From the NCBI GenBank assembly GCA_900465915.1, contig UBKJ01000022.1, forward strand, positions 89,324 to 153,323: a stretch of DNA of 64,000 bases, read 5' to 3'. Positions within the stretch are counted from its first letter, which is position 1; every line of letters starts with the position of its first letter. Position numbers and translations under genes: made by a program. The stretch is from Hyphomicrobiales bacterium (GTDB lineage Bacteria; Pseudomonadota; Alphaproteobacteria; Rhizobiales; Rhizobiaceae). Below the pieces are notes generated by a model. That model did no database searches. It was not told where the DNA came from and was given only the letters and a program-made list of their open reading frames with translations. Positions 9,443 to 18,459 of this stretch are shown piece by piece.

Positions 9443-10843
9443 TCAGCCGGCGGCGGGAAGGCGCGCCTCGGCGATCAGCCCGCCGCCGGGCGCGTTGCGC
9501 AGGCTGATGTCGCCGCCATTGCCGCGCGCGATGTTGCGGGCGATGGTGAGGCCGAGCCCGAAGCCGCCCGATTCGCGGTTGCGCGAGCCCTCGGCGCGCA
9601 CGAAGGGGCTGAACATGCGCTCGATCTGCTCCTCGGGAATGCCCGGCCCCCGGTCGCGCACCGAGAAGACCAGCTCCGCCCCGTCGCGGTCGAGCGAGAC
9701 GGAGGCTTCGCCGCCATAGGCCAGCGCGTTCTCGATCAGGTTGGTGAAGCAGCGGCGCATGGAGACGGGCTGGCACAGGGCCACCGCCCGCGCCTCCGAA
9801 TCCGCCACCTCGACCTGCGGATAGTGATCGGTGACCGACAGCATCAGCGAGCGCAGGTCGAGCTTCTCCTTGGGCTCCGCCGCCGCCTCGAAAGTGGCGA
9901 AGTCGATGACCGAGCGGGCGATGACGTCGATATTGTCGAGGTCGCGCGCCAGCGAGCGCGCCAGCGCCTCGTCGTCCAGAAGCTCGAGCCGCAGCCGCAT
10001 GCGGGTCAGCGGCGTGCGCAGGTCGTGCGCCAGCGCCGCGGCGAGCTGCTCGCGCTCGGAGACATAGTCCACCAGCCGCGCCTGCATGGCGTTGACCGCA
10101 TGCGCCGCGGCCTTGTATTCGCGGATGCCGTTTTCGGGCAGAGGCGGGGCCTTGAGGTCCTCGCCGATGCGGCCGACCGCCTTTTCGAGGATGCGATAGG
10201 GCGCGGTCAGCCGCCGCGTGGCCCACACCGCCGCCAGCACGACGCTGGCCGCGACCAGCGCGAAGAGCGGCACGGTCTCGCGCGTCACGATCGGGTCGGC
10301 CGGGGTGATGCGGGTGCTGAAATTGAGCCAGCGCCCGTCGTTGAACTGCAGCGAGGTGGTGATGCTGGCCGCCGCGCTGGCGGTGGCGGCTATGCTGTCG
10401 ATCTGCTTCTCCACCGCGCCGATGTCGTCGTCGCCGGCGCCCGGCCGGTCGGAGCGCGGGCCGAAGGCCCCGATGTCGCGGCGGATGCGCGCGTCGACCA
10501 CGCCGAGATGGCTGAGGCGCGCCACCAGCACGTCCTCCAGCTCGGCGAGGTCGTCCTCGGAGGCGAGCGCCGTCGCCACTTCCGGCTCGGCGCCGACGCT
10601 CATCTTCTGCTCGGGATCGGACAGGTTGCGGGCGAGGCCGTCCCATTCGGCCGGCGGCGTGGCGGCGAGAAGCCGCGCCAGCGAGGTGGCGTGCTCGCTG
10701 ACGCGGAACAGCTCCAGCGCGTTGTTGGCGTCGCGCCGGTCCTGCGAGACGATCCACAGCGTCGCCGCCTGCGTCGCCAGAAGGCCGCTGATCAAGATGG
10801 TCAGGAGCCAGCTCGGCAGCGAATGCGGGAAGGGCGGCCTCAT
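9443..10843 (-). CDS. Sensor histidine kinase (EnvZ/TctE-like)
   Basis: 466-residue inner-membrane kinase. Transmembrane segments are at about residues 12-34 and 190-212, enclosing a sensory periplasmic domain of about 155 residues. A HAMP-like linker follows, then the H-box [20 protein letters not shown] with phospho-acceptor His273, the N-box [13 protein letters not shown], the D-box [11 protein letters not shown] and the G-box [12 protein letters not shown]. It autophosphorylates and passes phosphate to the response regulator whose stop overlaps its start by 4 nt (10840-10843). The linked gene xylB follows in the same direction. The ligand is unknown. The divergent exported proteins starting at 11751 are possible targets; this is inference from position only. 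Confidence 0.9.
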   Translation of the reverse strand: MRPPFPHSLPSWLLTILISGLLATQAATLWIVSQDRRDANNALELFRVSEHATSLARLLAATPPAEWDGLARNLSDPEQKMSVGAEPEVATALASEDDLAELEDVLVARLSHLGVVDARIRRDIGAFGPRSDRPGAGDDDIGAVEKQIDSIAATASAAASITTSLQFNDGRWLNFSTRITPADPIVTRETVPLFALVAASVVLAAVWATRRLTAPYRILEKAVGRIGEDLKAPPLPENGIREYKAAAHAVNAMQARLVDYVSEREQLAAALAHDLRTPLTRMRLRLELLDDEALARSLARDLDNIDVIARSVIDFATFEAAAEPKEKLDLRSLMLSVTDHYPQVEVADSEARAVALCQPVSMRRCFTNLIENALAYGGEASVSLDRDGAELVFSVRDRGPGIPEEQIERMFSPFVRAEGSRNRESGGFGLGLTIARNIARGNGGDISLRNAPGGGLIAEARLPAAG

Positions 10844-11574
10844 TCGGTCTCCACTTCGCGCCCGAACTGGTAGCCGCCGCCGCGCACGGTCAAGATCAGC
10901 TCCGGCGCGCGCGGATCGTCGTCGAGCTTGCGGCGCAGGCGGCTGATCAGGATGTCGACGCTGCGGTCGTAGCCGTAGACGGACTGGTTGCCGGCCAGCT
11001 CCATGAGCTGGTCGCGGCTGAGGATGTGCTGCGAGCTTTTGACCAGCGCCTCCAGCAGGTTGAACTCGGCGGTGGTCAGCTCCACCCGCACGTCGGCGGG
11101 CGAGGTCAGCCGGCGCCGCGCGCAGTCGAGCGTCCAGCCGGCGAAGCGATAGACCTGCGACAGCGGCCGGTTGGGCGCGCGGCCCGCCTCGGAGCGGCGC
11201 AGCACGGCGCGGATGCGCGCCAGCAATTCGCGCGGGTCGAAGGGCTTGCCGATATAGTCGTCGGCGCCGATCTCCAGCCCGAGGATGCGGTCGGCCGAAT
11301 CGGCGATGGCCGTCAGCATGATGATCGGCACCTGCGAGCGCCGGCGCACCTCCTGGCAGAGCTCGACGCCGCTCTTGCCCGGCAGCATGACGTCGAGGAT
11401 GATGGCGTCGACCGGCGTGCGGGCGAGGATCTCCTGCATCTCGTCGCCGTTGCGCGCCACCGAGACGCGCAAGCCCCGGCGCTTGAGGAACTCGTGCAAC
11501 AGGTCGCGAATGTCCTTGTCGTCGTCGACGATCAGAATATGGGCGTCTTCCTTCACGGCAGTCTTTTCCCGCAT
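10840..11574 (-). CDS. OmpR-family response regulator
   Basis: 244-residue DNA-binding regulator. The receiver domain (residues about 12-125) has the acidic cluster DDDKD, phospho-acceptor Asp61 in [12 protein letters not shown], the switch Thr in IIMLTA and Lys in [15 protein letters not shown]. The C-terminal winged helix (about 145-240) ends in [21 protein letters not shown] and TVRGGGYQF, typical of OmpR/PhoB. It is the first gene of the two-component operon and overlaps the kinase gene by 4 nt. A 9-bp inverted repeat (CGGCTGCGA / TCGCAGCCG) brackets its upstream region at 11579 and 11634. Confidence 0.92.
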   Translation of the reverse strand: MREKTAVKEDAHILIVDDDKDIRDLLHEFLKRRGLRVSVARNGDEMQEILARTPVDAIILDVMLPGKSGVELCQEVRRRSQVPIIMLTAIADSADRILGLEIGADDYIGKPFDPRELLARIRAVLRRSEAGRAPNRPLSQVYRFAGWTLDCARRRLTSPADVRVELTTAEFNLLEALVKSSQHILSRDQLMELAGNQSVYGYDRSVDILISRLRRKLDDDPRAPELILTVRGGGYQFGREVETE

Positions 11575-11578
11575 TGAA

Positions 11579-11642
11579 CGGCTGCGATCATAGCGATCCC
11601 ATTGCGGCCGGAAAATGCCCCCAACAGCGATTTTCGCAGCCG
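11579..11642. promoter_or_regulatory. Inverted repeat between divergent regulator and exported-protein genes
   Basis: CGGCTGCGA (11579-11587) and TCGCAGCCG (11634-11642) are perfect inverted copies 46 nt apart. A good -10 match TACAAT (11644-11649) for the rightward gene follows directly. It could be a regulatory site for the response regulator, but OmpR-type sites are usually direct repeats, so this is tentative. Confidence 0.3.
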
Positions 11643-11750
11643 CTACAATTCAGAAACAAAATGCAACCGCACGGAAAAACGCCCGAAAAACAGGCAGGCG
11701 ATAAAGACGACGCTGAAGCCAACCGAACCGGACGGAAAGACCTGCAACCT

Positions 11751-12143
11751 ATGTCGCGCTCGATCGTTACATCGAAGACTGCAAAGCTGCTGGCCTTTTC
11801 CCTGCTTCTCGGCGCGGGCGTCCTGTCCTCTTCGTTCCCCCTCCAGGCGAAGACGGTGACGCTCGTCACCCGGAGCGAACGGTGCGACCGGCTGAAGCGG
11901 CAACTTCAAGCCGCGCTGGCCAATCGCCCCGAGACGAGGCGGACGGAACAGGCGGAGGCGTTGCAGAAGAAAGGGATGAAGTTTTGTGCGAGCAAGAGGC
12001 AGGCGCAGGGAATGCGCGCCTATGCGAAGGGCCTGAAACTTCTGGGGCTGAAGCCGGACATGGCCGAAGCACCGGGGCCTGCCGGCTCCATCCCTTCCGG
12101 CGGAAATCCTGAAACCGAAACCAAGCAAGGAACGTCAAAATGA
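11751..12143 (+). CDS. Hypothetical exported protein
   Basis: 130-residue protein of unknown function. A signal peptide is clear: a basic start (MSRSIVTSKTAKLLA), a hydrophobic core (FSLLLGAGVLSSS) and a likely cleavage after LQAKT or FPLQA. The mature part is basic and helical, with two cysteines (ERCDRL and KFCASK) that could form a disulfide, and a Pro/Gly-rich tail. ATG 11751 is chosen because it opens the signal peptide; the frame extends further upstream without family-like content. The stop overlaps the ATG of the histidine-rich gene by 4 nt, implying translational coupling. It lies divergent to the two-component system and may be its target. Confidence 0.65.
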   Translation: MSRSIVTSKTAKLLAFSLLLGAGVLSSSFPLQAKTVTLVTRSERCDRLKRQLQAALANRPETRRTEQAEALQKKGMKFCASKRQAQGMRAYAKGLKLLGLKPDMAEAPGPAGSIPSGGNPETETKQGTSK

Positions 12144-12370
12144 AAACCTCTCTGCTCACCGCTCTCGGCCTGGCGGCCGCCCTCGGCCTCTCCGCTCCCG
12201 TCCTGACCGCGACCGCGGCCGACGCGGCGCCGGTGGTTCATCATCACCACCACCATCACCATCATCATTACCTGCGCCATCATCGCCATCACCATCATCA
12301 TCGCGTGGTGGTGCGCCATCATCACCGCCACCACCATCATCACCATCGCCACCATCATCACGCGATGTGA
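12140..12370 (+). CDS. Small exported histidine-rich protein
   Basis: 76-residue protein with a signal peptide (MKTSLLTALGLAAALGLSAP, cleavage likely near TATAADA). The mature chain of about 47 residues contains 30 histidines, in runs of 10, 2, 5, 3, 6 and 4 broken by Arg, Val, Tyr and Leu. Such a chain would bind Ni, Zn, Cu or Co in the periplasm, as buffers such as Hpn do in Helicobacter; that role is inference. At the DNA level the gene is a near-continuous run of CAT/CAC triplets and should be prone to replication slippage. The ATG overlaps the previous stop (ATGA). No metal transporter lies next to it. Confidence 0.7.
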   Translation: MKTSLLTALGLAAALGLSAPVLTATAADAAPVVHHHHHHHHHHYLRHHRHHHHHRVVVRHHHRHHHHHHRHHHHAM

Positions 12371-12531
12371 CGAGGGTTTCGGTCAAGGGCTTCATCCCCG
12401 CGCGGCCACGGCGCGGGATGAAGGCCGACGCCGCCCAGGCCGTCCTTTCGCAGGCGTGAGCGCCGGCGGAATGGCGGCCTTCGCGTTTTGGGACTATGCT
12501 TCCGCATGAATTTCCGATGCGGGAGGAGCGG

Positions 12532-12891
12532 ATGACCGACATCAGGCTGAAGAGAATCTACGACGCGCCCGCCTCCGACGACGGTTTTCGCGCGCTGGTG
12601 GACCGGGTCTGGCCGCGCGGCATCAGCAAGGAGAAGGCGGCGCTCGACCTCTGGGCCAAGGACGCGGCTCCTTCCACGGCCTTGCGGAAATGGTTCGACC
12701 ACGACCCCGCCAAATGGGCCGCCTTCCAGCAGAAATACCACGCCGAACTGCAAGCCAATCCCGACGCGCTCGCGCCGTTGCGCGATAAAGCAAAAGCCGG
12801 CCGCCTGACGCTGCTCTACGGCGCCAAGGACGAGACGCATAATCAAGCCATCGCGCTGCGGGCGTTCCTCCTGGAAAAGACGCAAGGATGA
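12532..12891 (+). CDS. DUF488 family protein
   Basis: 119-residue protein of the DUF488/YeaO family, function unknown. Diagnostic phrases are IRLKRIYDAPASDDGFRALV, VDRVWPRGISKEKAALDLW, LRKWFDHDPAKWAAF and the late LTLLYGAKDETHNQAIAL. The length equals the family norm (115-125). ATG 12532 follows GGGAGGAGCGG, which decides the start over an in-frame ATG 36 nt earlier. The stop overlaps the next ATG (ATGA at 12888), so the two are coupled. Family members often sit near stress or metal genes, but nothing here fixes a role. Confidence 0.85.
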   Translation: MTDIRLKRIYDAPASDDGFRALVDRVWPRGISKEKAALDLWAKDAAPSTALRKWFDHDPAKWAAFQQKYHAELQANPDALAPLRDKAKAGRLTLLYGAKDETHNQAIALRAFLLEKTQG

Positions 12892-13358
12892 AGCTTCGGC
12901 TTCTCTGCGCGGCCGTCGCCGTCTTTTATGCCTCCACGGCGCCCGGCGCGGAATGGCGGCGCTATGAAAACGGGCGCTACGGCTATTCGATCGACATGCC
13001 CGGCGATTTTTCGGCCGGCCGCGAATCGGACAATGGCGACAGCGTGACGGCGCTGTCCGCCGACGGGCAGGCCGAATTGCGCGTGTGGAGCGGTCGGACG
13101 CTGGACGAGGGCTTTCCCGCCGAGGTGAAATGGCGCATCGGGCAGGACCAGGCCGAGGGCTGGCGCGTCGGTTACCACAAACTGCAAACCGGATGGGCGG
13201 TCTGGTCGGGGGCGAAGGGCGGGCGCATCTTCTATGAGCGGGCGATTTCCATCTGCGGCGGCGCGGCCGCCGCTTTCCGGCTGGAATATCCGGCCGGCCG
13301 GGCCAGGGCCTTCGACCCGGTGATAACGCATCTGGCGAAATCGCTGCGCGGCTGCTGA
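12888..13358 (+). CDS. Hypothetical exported protein
   Basis: 156-residue secreted or periplasmic protein with a short signal peptide (MKLRLLCAAVAVFYASTAPGA). The mature start EWRRYENGRYGYSIDMPGDF resembles the N-terminal strand of PsbP/DcrB-like folds and of many proteobacterial periplasmic proteins of unknown function. Two late cysteines (SICGG and the terminal SLRGC) might pair. It is translationally coupled to the DUF488 gene by a 4-nt overlap. No motif suggests an enzyme. Confidence 0.65.
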   Translation: MKLRLLCAAVAVFYASTAPGAEWRRYENGRYGYSIDMPGDFSAGRESDNGDSVTALSADGQAELRVWSGRTLDEGFPAEVKWRIGQDQAEGWRVGYHKLQTGWAVWSGAKGGRIFYERAISICGGAAAAFRLEYPAGRARAFDPVITHLAKSLRGC

Positions 13359-13418
13359 ATTTCTTCAATTCTTCCATGAGGTTGCGGGCGACATCTTGCC
13401 GTCGCGGCGGCTCGGCGC

Positions 13419-14900
13419 GTGGCCTATGCTCGCGGCCGATTTCAGCCCTGGACGGATTTTTTGCTTATTTCCCGCGCGACATGCCTGACCGCGATCCTGC
13501 CTGCGATGACCGCCTGCGTGGCGGTGGGGCCGGATTACCGCAAGCCCGCCATCGCCGTCCCCGCCGCCTGGAACGCTGCGGCGGACAGAAGCCCGGCGCG
13601 GCTCGGCGGCTGGTGGCGGAGCCTGCGCGATCCGCTGCTCGACCGGCTGGTGGCGGACGGCGTCTCCGGCGGCGTCGACGCGGCTGCGGCCATGGCGCGG
13701 CTGCGGCAGGCGAGGGCGGATTACGCCGCGGCCGGCGGCGCGCTGTCGCCGACGCTGGACGCGGCGGGCAAATATATGCGCATGTCCGGCCCCGACGCGG
13801 CGCAGCTCGGCCTGCGGCCCAAATGGGAGATCGACCTGTTCGGCGGCGCTCGGCGCGGCGCGGAGGCTTCCTATTACGGCCTGCAATCGGCGCGCGAGCA
13901 GCTTTGCGCCGCGCTGGTCGTGCTGGCCGCCGACATCGCCGACAATTACGTGCGGCTGCGCGGCGCGCAGGCCCGCATCGCCATCGCCCGGCGCAACGCC
14001 GCCTCGCAGCGCCGGACGGTGGCGCTGACCGAGACGCGGCTGTCGGCCGGGGCGGCTTCGGCGCTCGACCTGATGAACGCCGAGACCCAGGCCGCCGCCA
14101 CCGAGGCGCAGATTCCCGCCTTGCGCATCGACTATGCGGGTTTTCTCGACAGGCTGGCGCTGCTGACCGGCCGGCCGGCCGCCGAGCTCGCCCCGCTTCT
14201 CGACAAGCCGCGCGCCGTCCCGGCGGTTCCGCCCCGCGTCGCGGCGGGCCTGCCGGCGGCGCTGCTTCAGAACCGGCCCGACATCCGCGCCGCCGAGCGC
14301 GACTACGCCGCCGCCACCGCCCGCATCGGGCAGAAGCAGGCGGCGCTCTATCCCGCCGTCTCGCTGATCGGGACCATCGACGCCAGCGGGCAGGGCGGCC
14401 TGGCGCGGCTTTCCACCGTGGCGTGGAGCTTTGGGCCGAGCGTCGCCGTCCCGATCTTCCAGGGCGGCCGGCTCAACGCGGCGGTGGACGCGGCGAGAGC
14501 CGCCCGTGACGAGAAATTCGCCGATTACCGCAAGGCGGTGCTGACGGCGCTGAGCGAGGTGGAGAACGCCGCCGGCGCCCTGCGGCAGAACCGTCTGCGG
14601 TTTGCGCAGCTCGGCCGCATCGAAATCCGCCGCCGCGCCATCGCCGCGCTGACGCTGGAGCAATACGCCGCCGGCGCGCGCGGCTTCGCCGACGTGCTGA
14701 CCGCCCAGCGCAACCTCCTCGCCGCGCAGACCGATCTCGTGCAGACGCGCACCGACCTCGCGTCGAGCTATGTCGCGCTGCAAAAAGCGCTCGGCGGCGG
14801 CTGGGACGGGCCGCTGGACCTCCATGCGGGGCAGGTGGCGGACGGTTATGACGGACCGCGTCTCGTCCGGCCCGGCCCGCTTTCGGGAGCGCGCCCATGA
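13419..14900 (+). CDS. RND/MacAB-type outer-membrane efflux lipoprotein (NodT family)
   Basis: 493-residue TolC-like channel of the NodT subfamily, which spans the outer membrane and periplasm as the exit duct of a tripartite pump. A lipobox-like LPAMTAC places the lipidated cysteine at residue 33, followed by the family start VAVGPDYRKPAIAVPAAW. The GGWWRSLRDPLLDRLV segment and two OEP repeats (about residues 75-270 and 280-480) follow, with RPDIRAAERDYAAATARIG and EQYAAGARGFADVLTAQRNL as internal landmarks. The stop overlaps the start of the adaptor gene by 4 nt, so NodT, MacA and MacB form one operon. An initiation codon closer to the signal peptide core cannot be excluded. Confidence 0.88.
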   Translation: MAYARGRFQPWTDFLLISRATCLTAILPAMTACVAVGPDYRKPAIAVPAAWNAAADRSPARLGGWWRSLRDPLLDRLVADGVSGGVDAAAAMARLRQARADYAAAGGALSPTLDAAGKYMRMSGPDAAQLGLRPKWEIDLFGGARRGAEASYYGLQSAREQLCAALVVLAADIADNYVRLRGAQARIAIARRNAASQRRTVALTETRLSAGAASALDLMNAETQAAATEAQIPALRIDYAGFLDRLALLTGRPAAELAPLLDKPRAVPAVPPRVAAGLPAALLQNRPDIRAAERDYAAATARIGQKQAALYPAVSLIGTIDASGQGGLARLSTVAWSFGPSVAVPIFQGGRLNAAVDAARAARDEKFADYRKAVLTALSEVENAAGALRQNRLRFAQLGRIEIRRRAIAALTLEQYAAGARGFADVLTAQRNLLAAQTDLVQTRTDLASSYVALQKALGGGWDGPLDLHAGQVADGYDGPRLVRPGPLSGARP

Positions 14901-16057
14901 AGACCGCGTCGAAACGCTGGAAGCCGGTTGTCGCCGCGCTCGCGCTGATCGCCGCCGCCGTCTGGGGCGTCTCGCACCGGCTTGCGGCGGAAAAGCCCTT
15001 GCCCGACCTCACCGCCGTCCGGCGCGGCGACGTGGAGCGCGCGGTGCTGGCCACGGGCCGGCTGCGGCCGGCGCGGCTGGTGGCGGTCGGCGCGCAGGTG
15101 ACGGGGCGCGTGCTGTCGCTGAAGGCGCAGCCGGGGCAGGCGGTCAGGGCCGGCGACGTCATCGCGCTGATCGACGCCACCAGCCAGCGCAACCAGCTCG
15201 ACAAGGCCCGCGCCGCCCTGCGCCGCGACGAGGCCCTGCGCGACCAGCGCCGCGCCGCGCTGGACCTGGCGCGACTGGAGCTTGCCCGCAACCGCGCCAT
15301 GCTGGGCGGGCGGGCCGTGGCGCGGGCCGAGCTGGACAAGGCCGAAAGCGCCATGCGCGCCCGGCAGGCGGAGTTGGCCCAGAGCGAGGCCGAGATCGCC
15401 GTGTCGCAGGTGGGCGTGCGCATCGCCGAGACCGATCTCGCGCGCACGCGCGTCACCGCGCCGGCCGACGGAACGGTGCTCGCCACCGTCGTGCAGGAGG
15501 GGCAGAACGTCAACGCCGAGCAGTCGGTGCCCACCATCGCCATTCTGGGCCAGCTGGACACGATGACGGTCGAGGCCGACATTTCCGAGGCCGACGTGAC
15601 GCGGATGCGACCCGGCCTGCCGCTTTATTTCACCCTGCCGGGCCGCGCCGACGAGCGGCGCGCGGCGCGGCTGGAGACGATTGCGCCCGCGCCCGACGCC
15701 ATCGCCCACGACAAGGCGCTGGCCCCCGCCGCCGCGAACGGGCCGACGGCCTCGGCGGTCTATTACAAGGGCCTGTTCCACACGCCCAATCCCGACGGCG
15801 CGCTGAAGACCTATATGACGGCGGAGGTGCATATCGTGCTGGAGACGGCGCGCGGCGTGCTGCTGGTCCCCGCCTCGGCGCTGAAGGAGACCGGGCGGGA
15901 CAAAGCGGTGGCGCGGGTGTTTTCCGGCGGCGCGGTGCGCGAGCGGGCGGTGGAGACCGGCGTCAGCGACCGCATCGTCACCGAGATCCGCGCCGGCCTG
16001 AAGGAAGGCGACAGGGTGCTGAGCGACTACGCCGCCGCGCCGGGGACGGCGTCGTGA
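14897..16057 (+). CDS. macA: MacA-like periplasmic adaptor (membrane fusion protein)
   Basis: 386-residue HlyD-family adaptor linking the MacB pump to the outer-membrane channel. A single N-terminal membrane anchor (WKPVVAALALIAAAVWGVSH) precedes the periplasmic part. The lipoyl halves are GAQVTGRVLSLKAQPGQAVRAGDVIALID (first part, about residues 70-98) and TRVTAPADGTVLATVVQEG (second). A long alpha-hairpin of about 85 residues rich in Ala, Arg, Glu and Leu lies between them. VYYKGLFHTPNPDG and LLVPASALKETG are MacA-type beta-barrel and membrane-proximal landmarks. It overlaps both neighbours by 4 nt. The substrate (macrolide, siderophore, lipopeptide or other) is not readable. Confidence 0.87.
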   Translation: MKTASKRWKPVVAALALIAAAVWGVSHRLAAEKPLPDLTAVRRGDVERAVLATGRLRPARLVAVGAQVTGRVLSLKAQPGQAVRAGDVIALIDATSQRNQLDKARAALRRDEALRDQRRAALDLARLELARNRAMLGGRAVARAELDKAESAMRARQAELAQSEAEIAVSQVGVRIAETDLARTRVTAPADGTVLATVVQEGQNVNAEQSVPTIAILGQLDTMTVEADISEADVTRMRPGLPLYFTLPGRADERRAARLETIAPAPDAIAHDKALAPAAANGPTASAVYYKGLFHTPNPDGALKTYMTAEVHIVLETARGVLLVPASALKETGRDKAVARVFSGGAVRERAVETGVSDRIVTEIRAGLKEGDRVLSDYAAAPGTAS

Positions 16058-17991
16058 GCGGCGCGCCGCTGATCCGGCTGGCAGGGGTGTTCCGCCGCCA
16101 TCCTTCCGGCGACGGGCCGGTGACGGTGCTGCGCGCGGTGGACCTGACCATCCGGCGCGGCGACATGGTGGCCATCATCGGCGCGTCGGGCTCGGGCAAG
16201 TCGACGCTGATGAACATTCTCGGCTGCCTCGACCGGCCCAGCGAGGGCGAATACTGGATCGCCGGCCGCCCGACCGCGGCGCTGTCCGCCGACGAACTGG
16301 CCGCCCTGCGGCGTGAGCGCTTCGGCTTCATCTTCCAGCGCTATCACCTGCTTGGCGCGCTGGACGCGGTGGAGAACGTCGAGACGCCCGCCGTCTATGC
16401 CGGCGTTCCCAAAGCCGCGCGGCGCGCACGCGCCACGGCCCTCCTGCGGCGGCTGGGCATGGGCGACCGGCTGCGCCACCGCCCCGGCCAGCTTTCCGGC
16501 GGGCAGCAGCAGCGCGTCTCCATCGCCCGCGCGCTGGTCAACGATCCCGACGTGATCCTCGCCGACGAGCCGACCGGCGCGCTGGACAGCCGCAGCGGCG
16601 GCGAGGTGCTCGACATCCTCGACGAATTGAACCGCGAGGGCCGCACCGTCGTCATCGTCACCCACGACCGCGCCGTCGCCGCCCGCGCCGCCCGCGTGAT
16701 CGAAATCCGCGACGGCGCCGTGGTGGCCGACAGGCGAAACCGCGCGCCGGCCGACGTGGTTCCGATCGCGCGGCCGCGCCCGGCGCGGCGGTTCGGCGGG
16801 CGTTTCGCCGCCGCCTTCGCCATGGCGCTGCGCTCCATCGGCGCGCATCGCCTGCGCAGCTTCCTCACCATGCTGGGAGTGGTCATCGGCATCGCCTCGG
16901 TGGTCTGCGTGGTGGCGCTGGGGCAGGGCGCGCAGGAGAAAATCCTCAGCGACATCAGCGACATGGGCGCGAATTCTCTCGCAGTCTTTCCCGGGCGCGG
17001 CTTCGGCGACCTCAAGGCCGAGCAGGTCGTCACGCTGACCGTCGACGACGCGCGCGAGATCGCCCGGCTGCCCTATGTGAAGGCCGCGACGCCGAAGAAC
17101 GCCGCCACCACGACGGTGCGCGTCGACGACAAGGAAATCAACGTGCAGGTGATCGGCGTCGGCGCGCAATATTTCCGCACCCGCAACAGCGCCTTCGTGG
17201 CGGGCCACGGCTTCGGCCGCGCCGACGTGGACGCCATGGCGCAGGACGCCGTCATCGACGACAATGCGCGCAAGGCGCTGTTTCCGCACGCCAAAGGGCC
17301 GGAGACGGGCGCGGTGGTGCTCATGAAAAACCTGCCGGTGCGCGTGGTCGGCGTGCTCAAGCCCGACAATGAAGGCGAGGGCGCGCAGAACCCGGAAATC
17401 TACCTGCCCTACACCACAGTCTCCACGCGCATGACCGGCTCGCGCGTGCTGCAATCCATCGTCGCGCGCATCGACGACGCGGTCGATTCGGCGCAGGCGG
17501 AAAAGCTGCTGACGGCCTTCCTCGCGCGCCGGCACGGGGCGGAGGATTTCTTCGTCTACAACAGCGACAAGGTGCAGAAGACCGTCCGCGCCGCGACCGG
17601 CCTGATGGCGCTGCTGATCGCGGCCATCGCCGGGATATCGCTGTTCGTCGGCGGCGTCGGGGTCATGAACATCATGCTGGTGGCGGTGTCGGAGCGCGTC
17701 GCCGAAATCGGCCTGCGCATGGCGGTAGGCGCGCGCCGCAGCGACATTCTCCAGCAGTTTCTGATCGAGGCGGTGCTGGTCTGCCTTTTGGGCGGGCTGG
17801 TCGGGGTGGCGCTGGCGGGCGGCTTCGGCCTCGTCTTCGCGCAGTTCGACACCGGCTTCCGGCTGATCTATTCGCCGCTCTCCATCGCGGCGGCGCTGCT
17901 CTGCTCCAGCCTGATCGGCATAGGCTTCGGCTTCGCGCCGGCGCGCAACGCGTCGCGGCTCGATCCGGTGGTCACGCTGGCGCGCGATTGA
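16054..17991 (+). CDS. macB: MacB-like ABC exporter, fused ATPase and permease
   Basis: 645-residue half-transporter of the MacB/LolCDE mechanotransmission type; E. coli MacB has 648 residues. The N-terminal ATPase has Walker A GASGSGKSTLMN (about residues 46-57), signature LSGGQQQRVSIARAL, Walker B VILADEPTGALD and the H-loop VTHD. The permease half begins near residue 250 with LRSFLTMLGVVIGIASVVCVVALGQG (first helix, in part). A large periplasmic domain follows, then the terminal FtsX domain with VGVMNIMLVAVSERVAEIG. GTG 16054 is fixed by overlap with the macA stop. Together with the NodT and MacA genes it forms a complete pump that expels a substrate from the periplasm. Confidence 0.9.
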   Translation: MSGAPLIRLAGVFRRHPSGDGPVTVLRAVDLTIRRGDMVAIIGASGSGKSTLMNILGCLDRPSEGEYWIAGRPTAALSADELAALRRERFGFIFQRYHLLGALDAVENVETPAVYAGVPKAARRARATALLRRLGMGDRLRHRPGQLSGGQQQRVSIARALVNDPDVILADEPTGALDSRSGGEVLDILDELNREGRTVVIVTHDRAVAARAARVIEIRDGAVVADRRNRAPADVVPIARPRPARRFGGRFAAAFAMALRSIGAHRLRSFLTMLGVVIGIASVVCVVALGQGAQEKILSDISDMGANSLAVFPGRGFGDLKAEQVVTLTVDDAREIARLPYVKAATPKNAATTTVRVDDKEINVQVIGVGAQYFRTRNSAFVAGHGFGRADVDAMAQDAVIDDNARKALFPHAKGPETGAVVLMKNLPVRVVGVLKPDNEGEGAQNPEIYLPYTTVSTRMTGSRVLQSIVARIDDAVDSAQAEKLLTAFLARRHGAEDFFVYNSDKVQKTVRAATGLMALLIAAIAGISLFVGGVGVMNIMLVAVSERVAEIGLRMAVGARRSDILQQFLIEAVLVCLLGGLVGVALAGGFGLVFAQFDTGFRLIYSPLSIAAALLCSSLIGIGFGFAPARNASRLDPVVTLARD

Positions 17992-17994
17992 AGG

Positions 17995-18014
17995 AGGGCG
18001 GCTTCCGCCGCCCT
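17995..18014. terminator. Weak hairpin between macB and convergent gene
   Basis: AGGGCGGC (17995-18002) and GCCGCCCT (18007-18014) form a perfect 8-bp stem with loop TTCC, just after the macB stop. No T tract follows, so termination may be Rho-assisted. Confidence 0.35.
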
Positions 18015-18352
18015 CAGCGCCGATAGTGGTGGTGGCCGCCATGCCGCCATTCGCGATGGCCGTAATGCGGGCGGCCATAATACGGATGGTGGTAGCGCGG
18101 GCGATAATAGGGCCGATAGTAATGATGGTGGTGATGCCGCCAATAGGGCGGCGGACCGTAATAGCGCCACGGCGCGCAGACGCCGCCCGGCGTCATGCGC
18201 CAGCCGGGGCCGCACCAGTAATCCACATGCTGCACCAGCCCGCTTTCCACGGCCTGGGGCGTTGCGGGACGAGGGGCGGAAAGCGGAGCCGCCTCGGCCC
18301 CGAAGGCGAGGGTGGCCGCGATCGCCGCCAAAGAAAACACCGACATTCTCAT
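18014..18352 (-). CDS. Small exported His/Tyr/Arg-rich protein with GCG-CRPN-like motif
   Basis: 112-residue protein. The signal peptide is MRMSVFSLAAIAATLAFGAEA. The mature region carries WCGPGWRMTPGGVCAPW, a variant of the GCGPG...CRPN motif that precedes low-complexity tails in many Rhizobiales proteins. The tail (residues about 63-112) is built from YYRP, HHHHH, HYGH and RHGGHHHYRR units, with 13 histidines and many tyrosines. Function is unknown; envelope association or metal binding is possible. It is the second histidine-rich exported protein in 6 kb. It stands alone, convergent with macB. Confidence 0.65.
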   Translation of the reverse strand: MRMSVFSLAAIAATLAFGAEAAPLSAPRPATPQAVESGLVQHVDYWCGPGWRMTPGGVCAPWRYYGPPPYWRHHHHHYYRPYYRPRYHHPYYGRPHYGHREWRHGGHHHYRR

Positions 18353-18459
18353 GTCGCTTCTCCATCTGTTTGACCGCGCTATGATGCGCGCGATTTTTGA
18401 TGGATTGGAGGCGTCTGAAATAAATTTGCCTTACCGTAGGATATAATCCCGCGAGCGTC

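Noticed and set aside
11574..11750. Upstream extension of the exported protein at 11751
   Set aside because: The frame is open, but the added residues are polar and would bury the signal peptide; ATG 11751 starts it directly.
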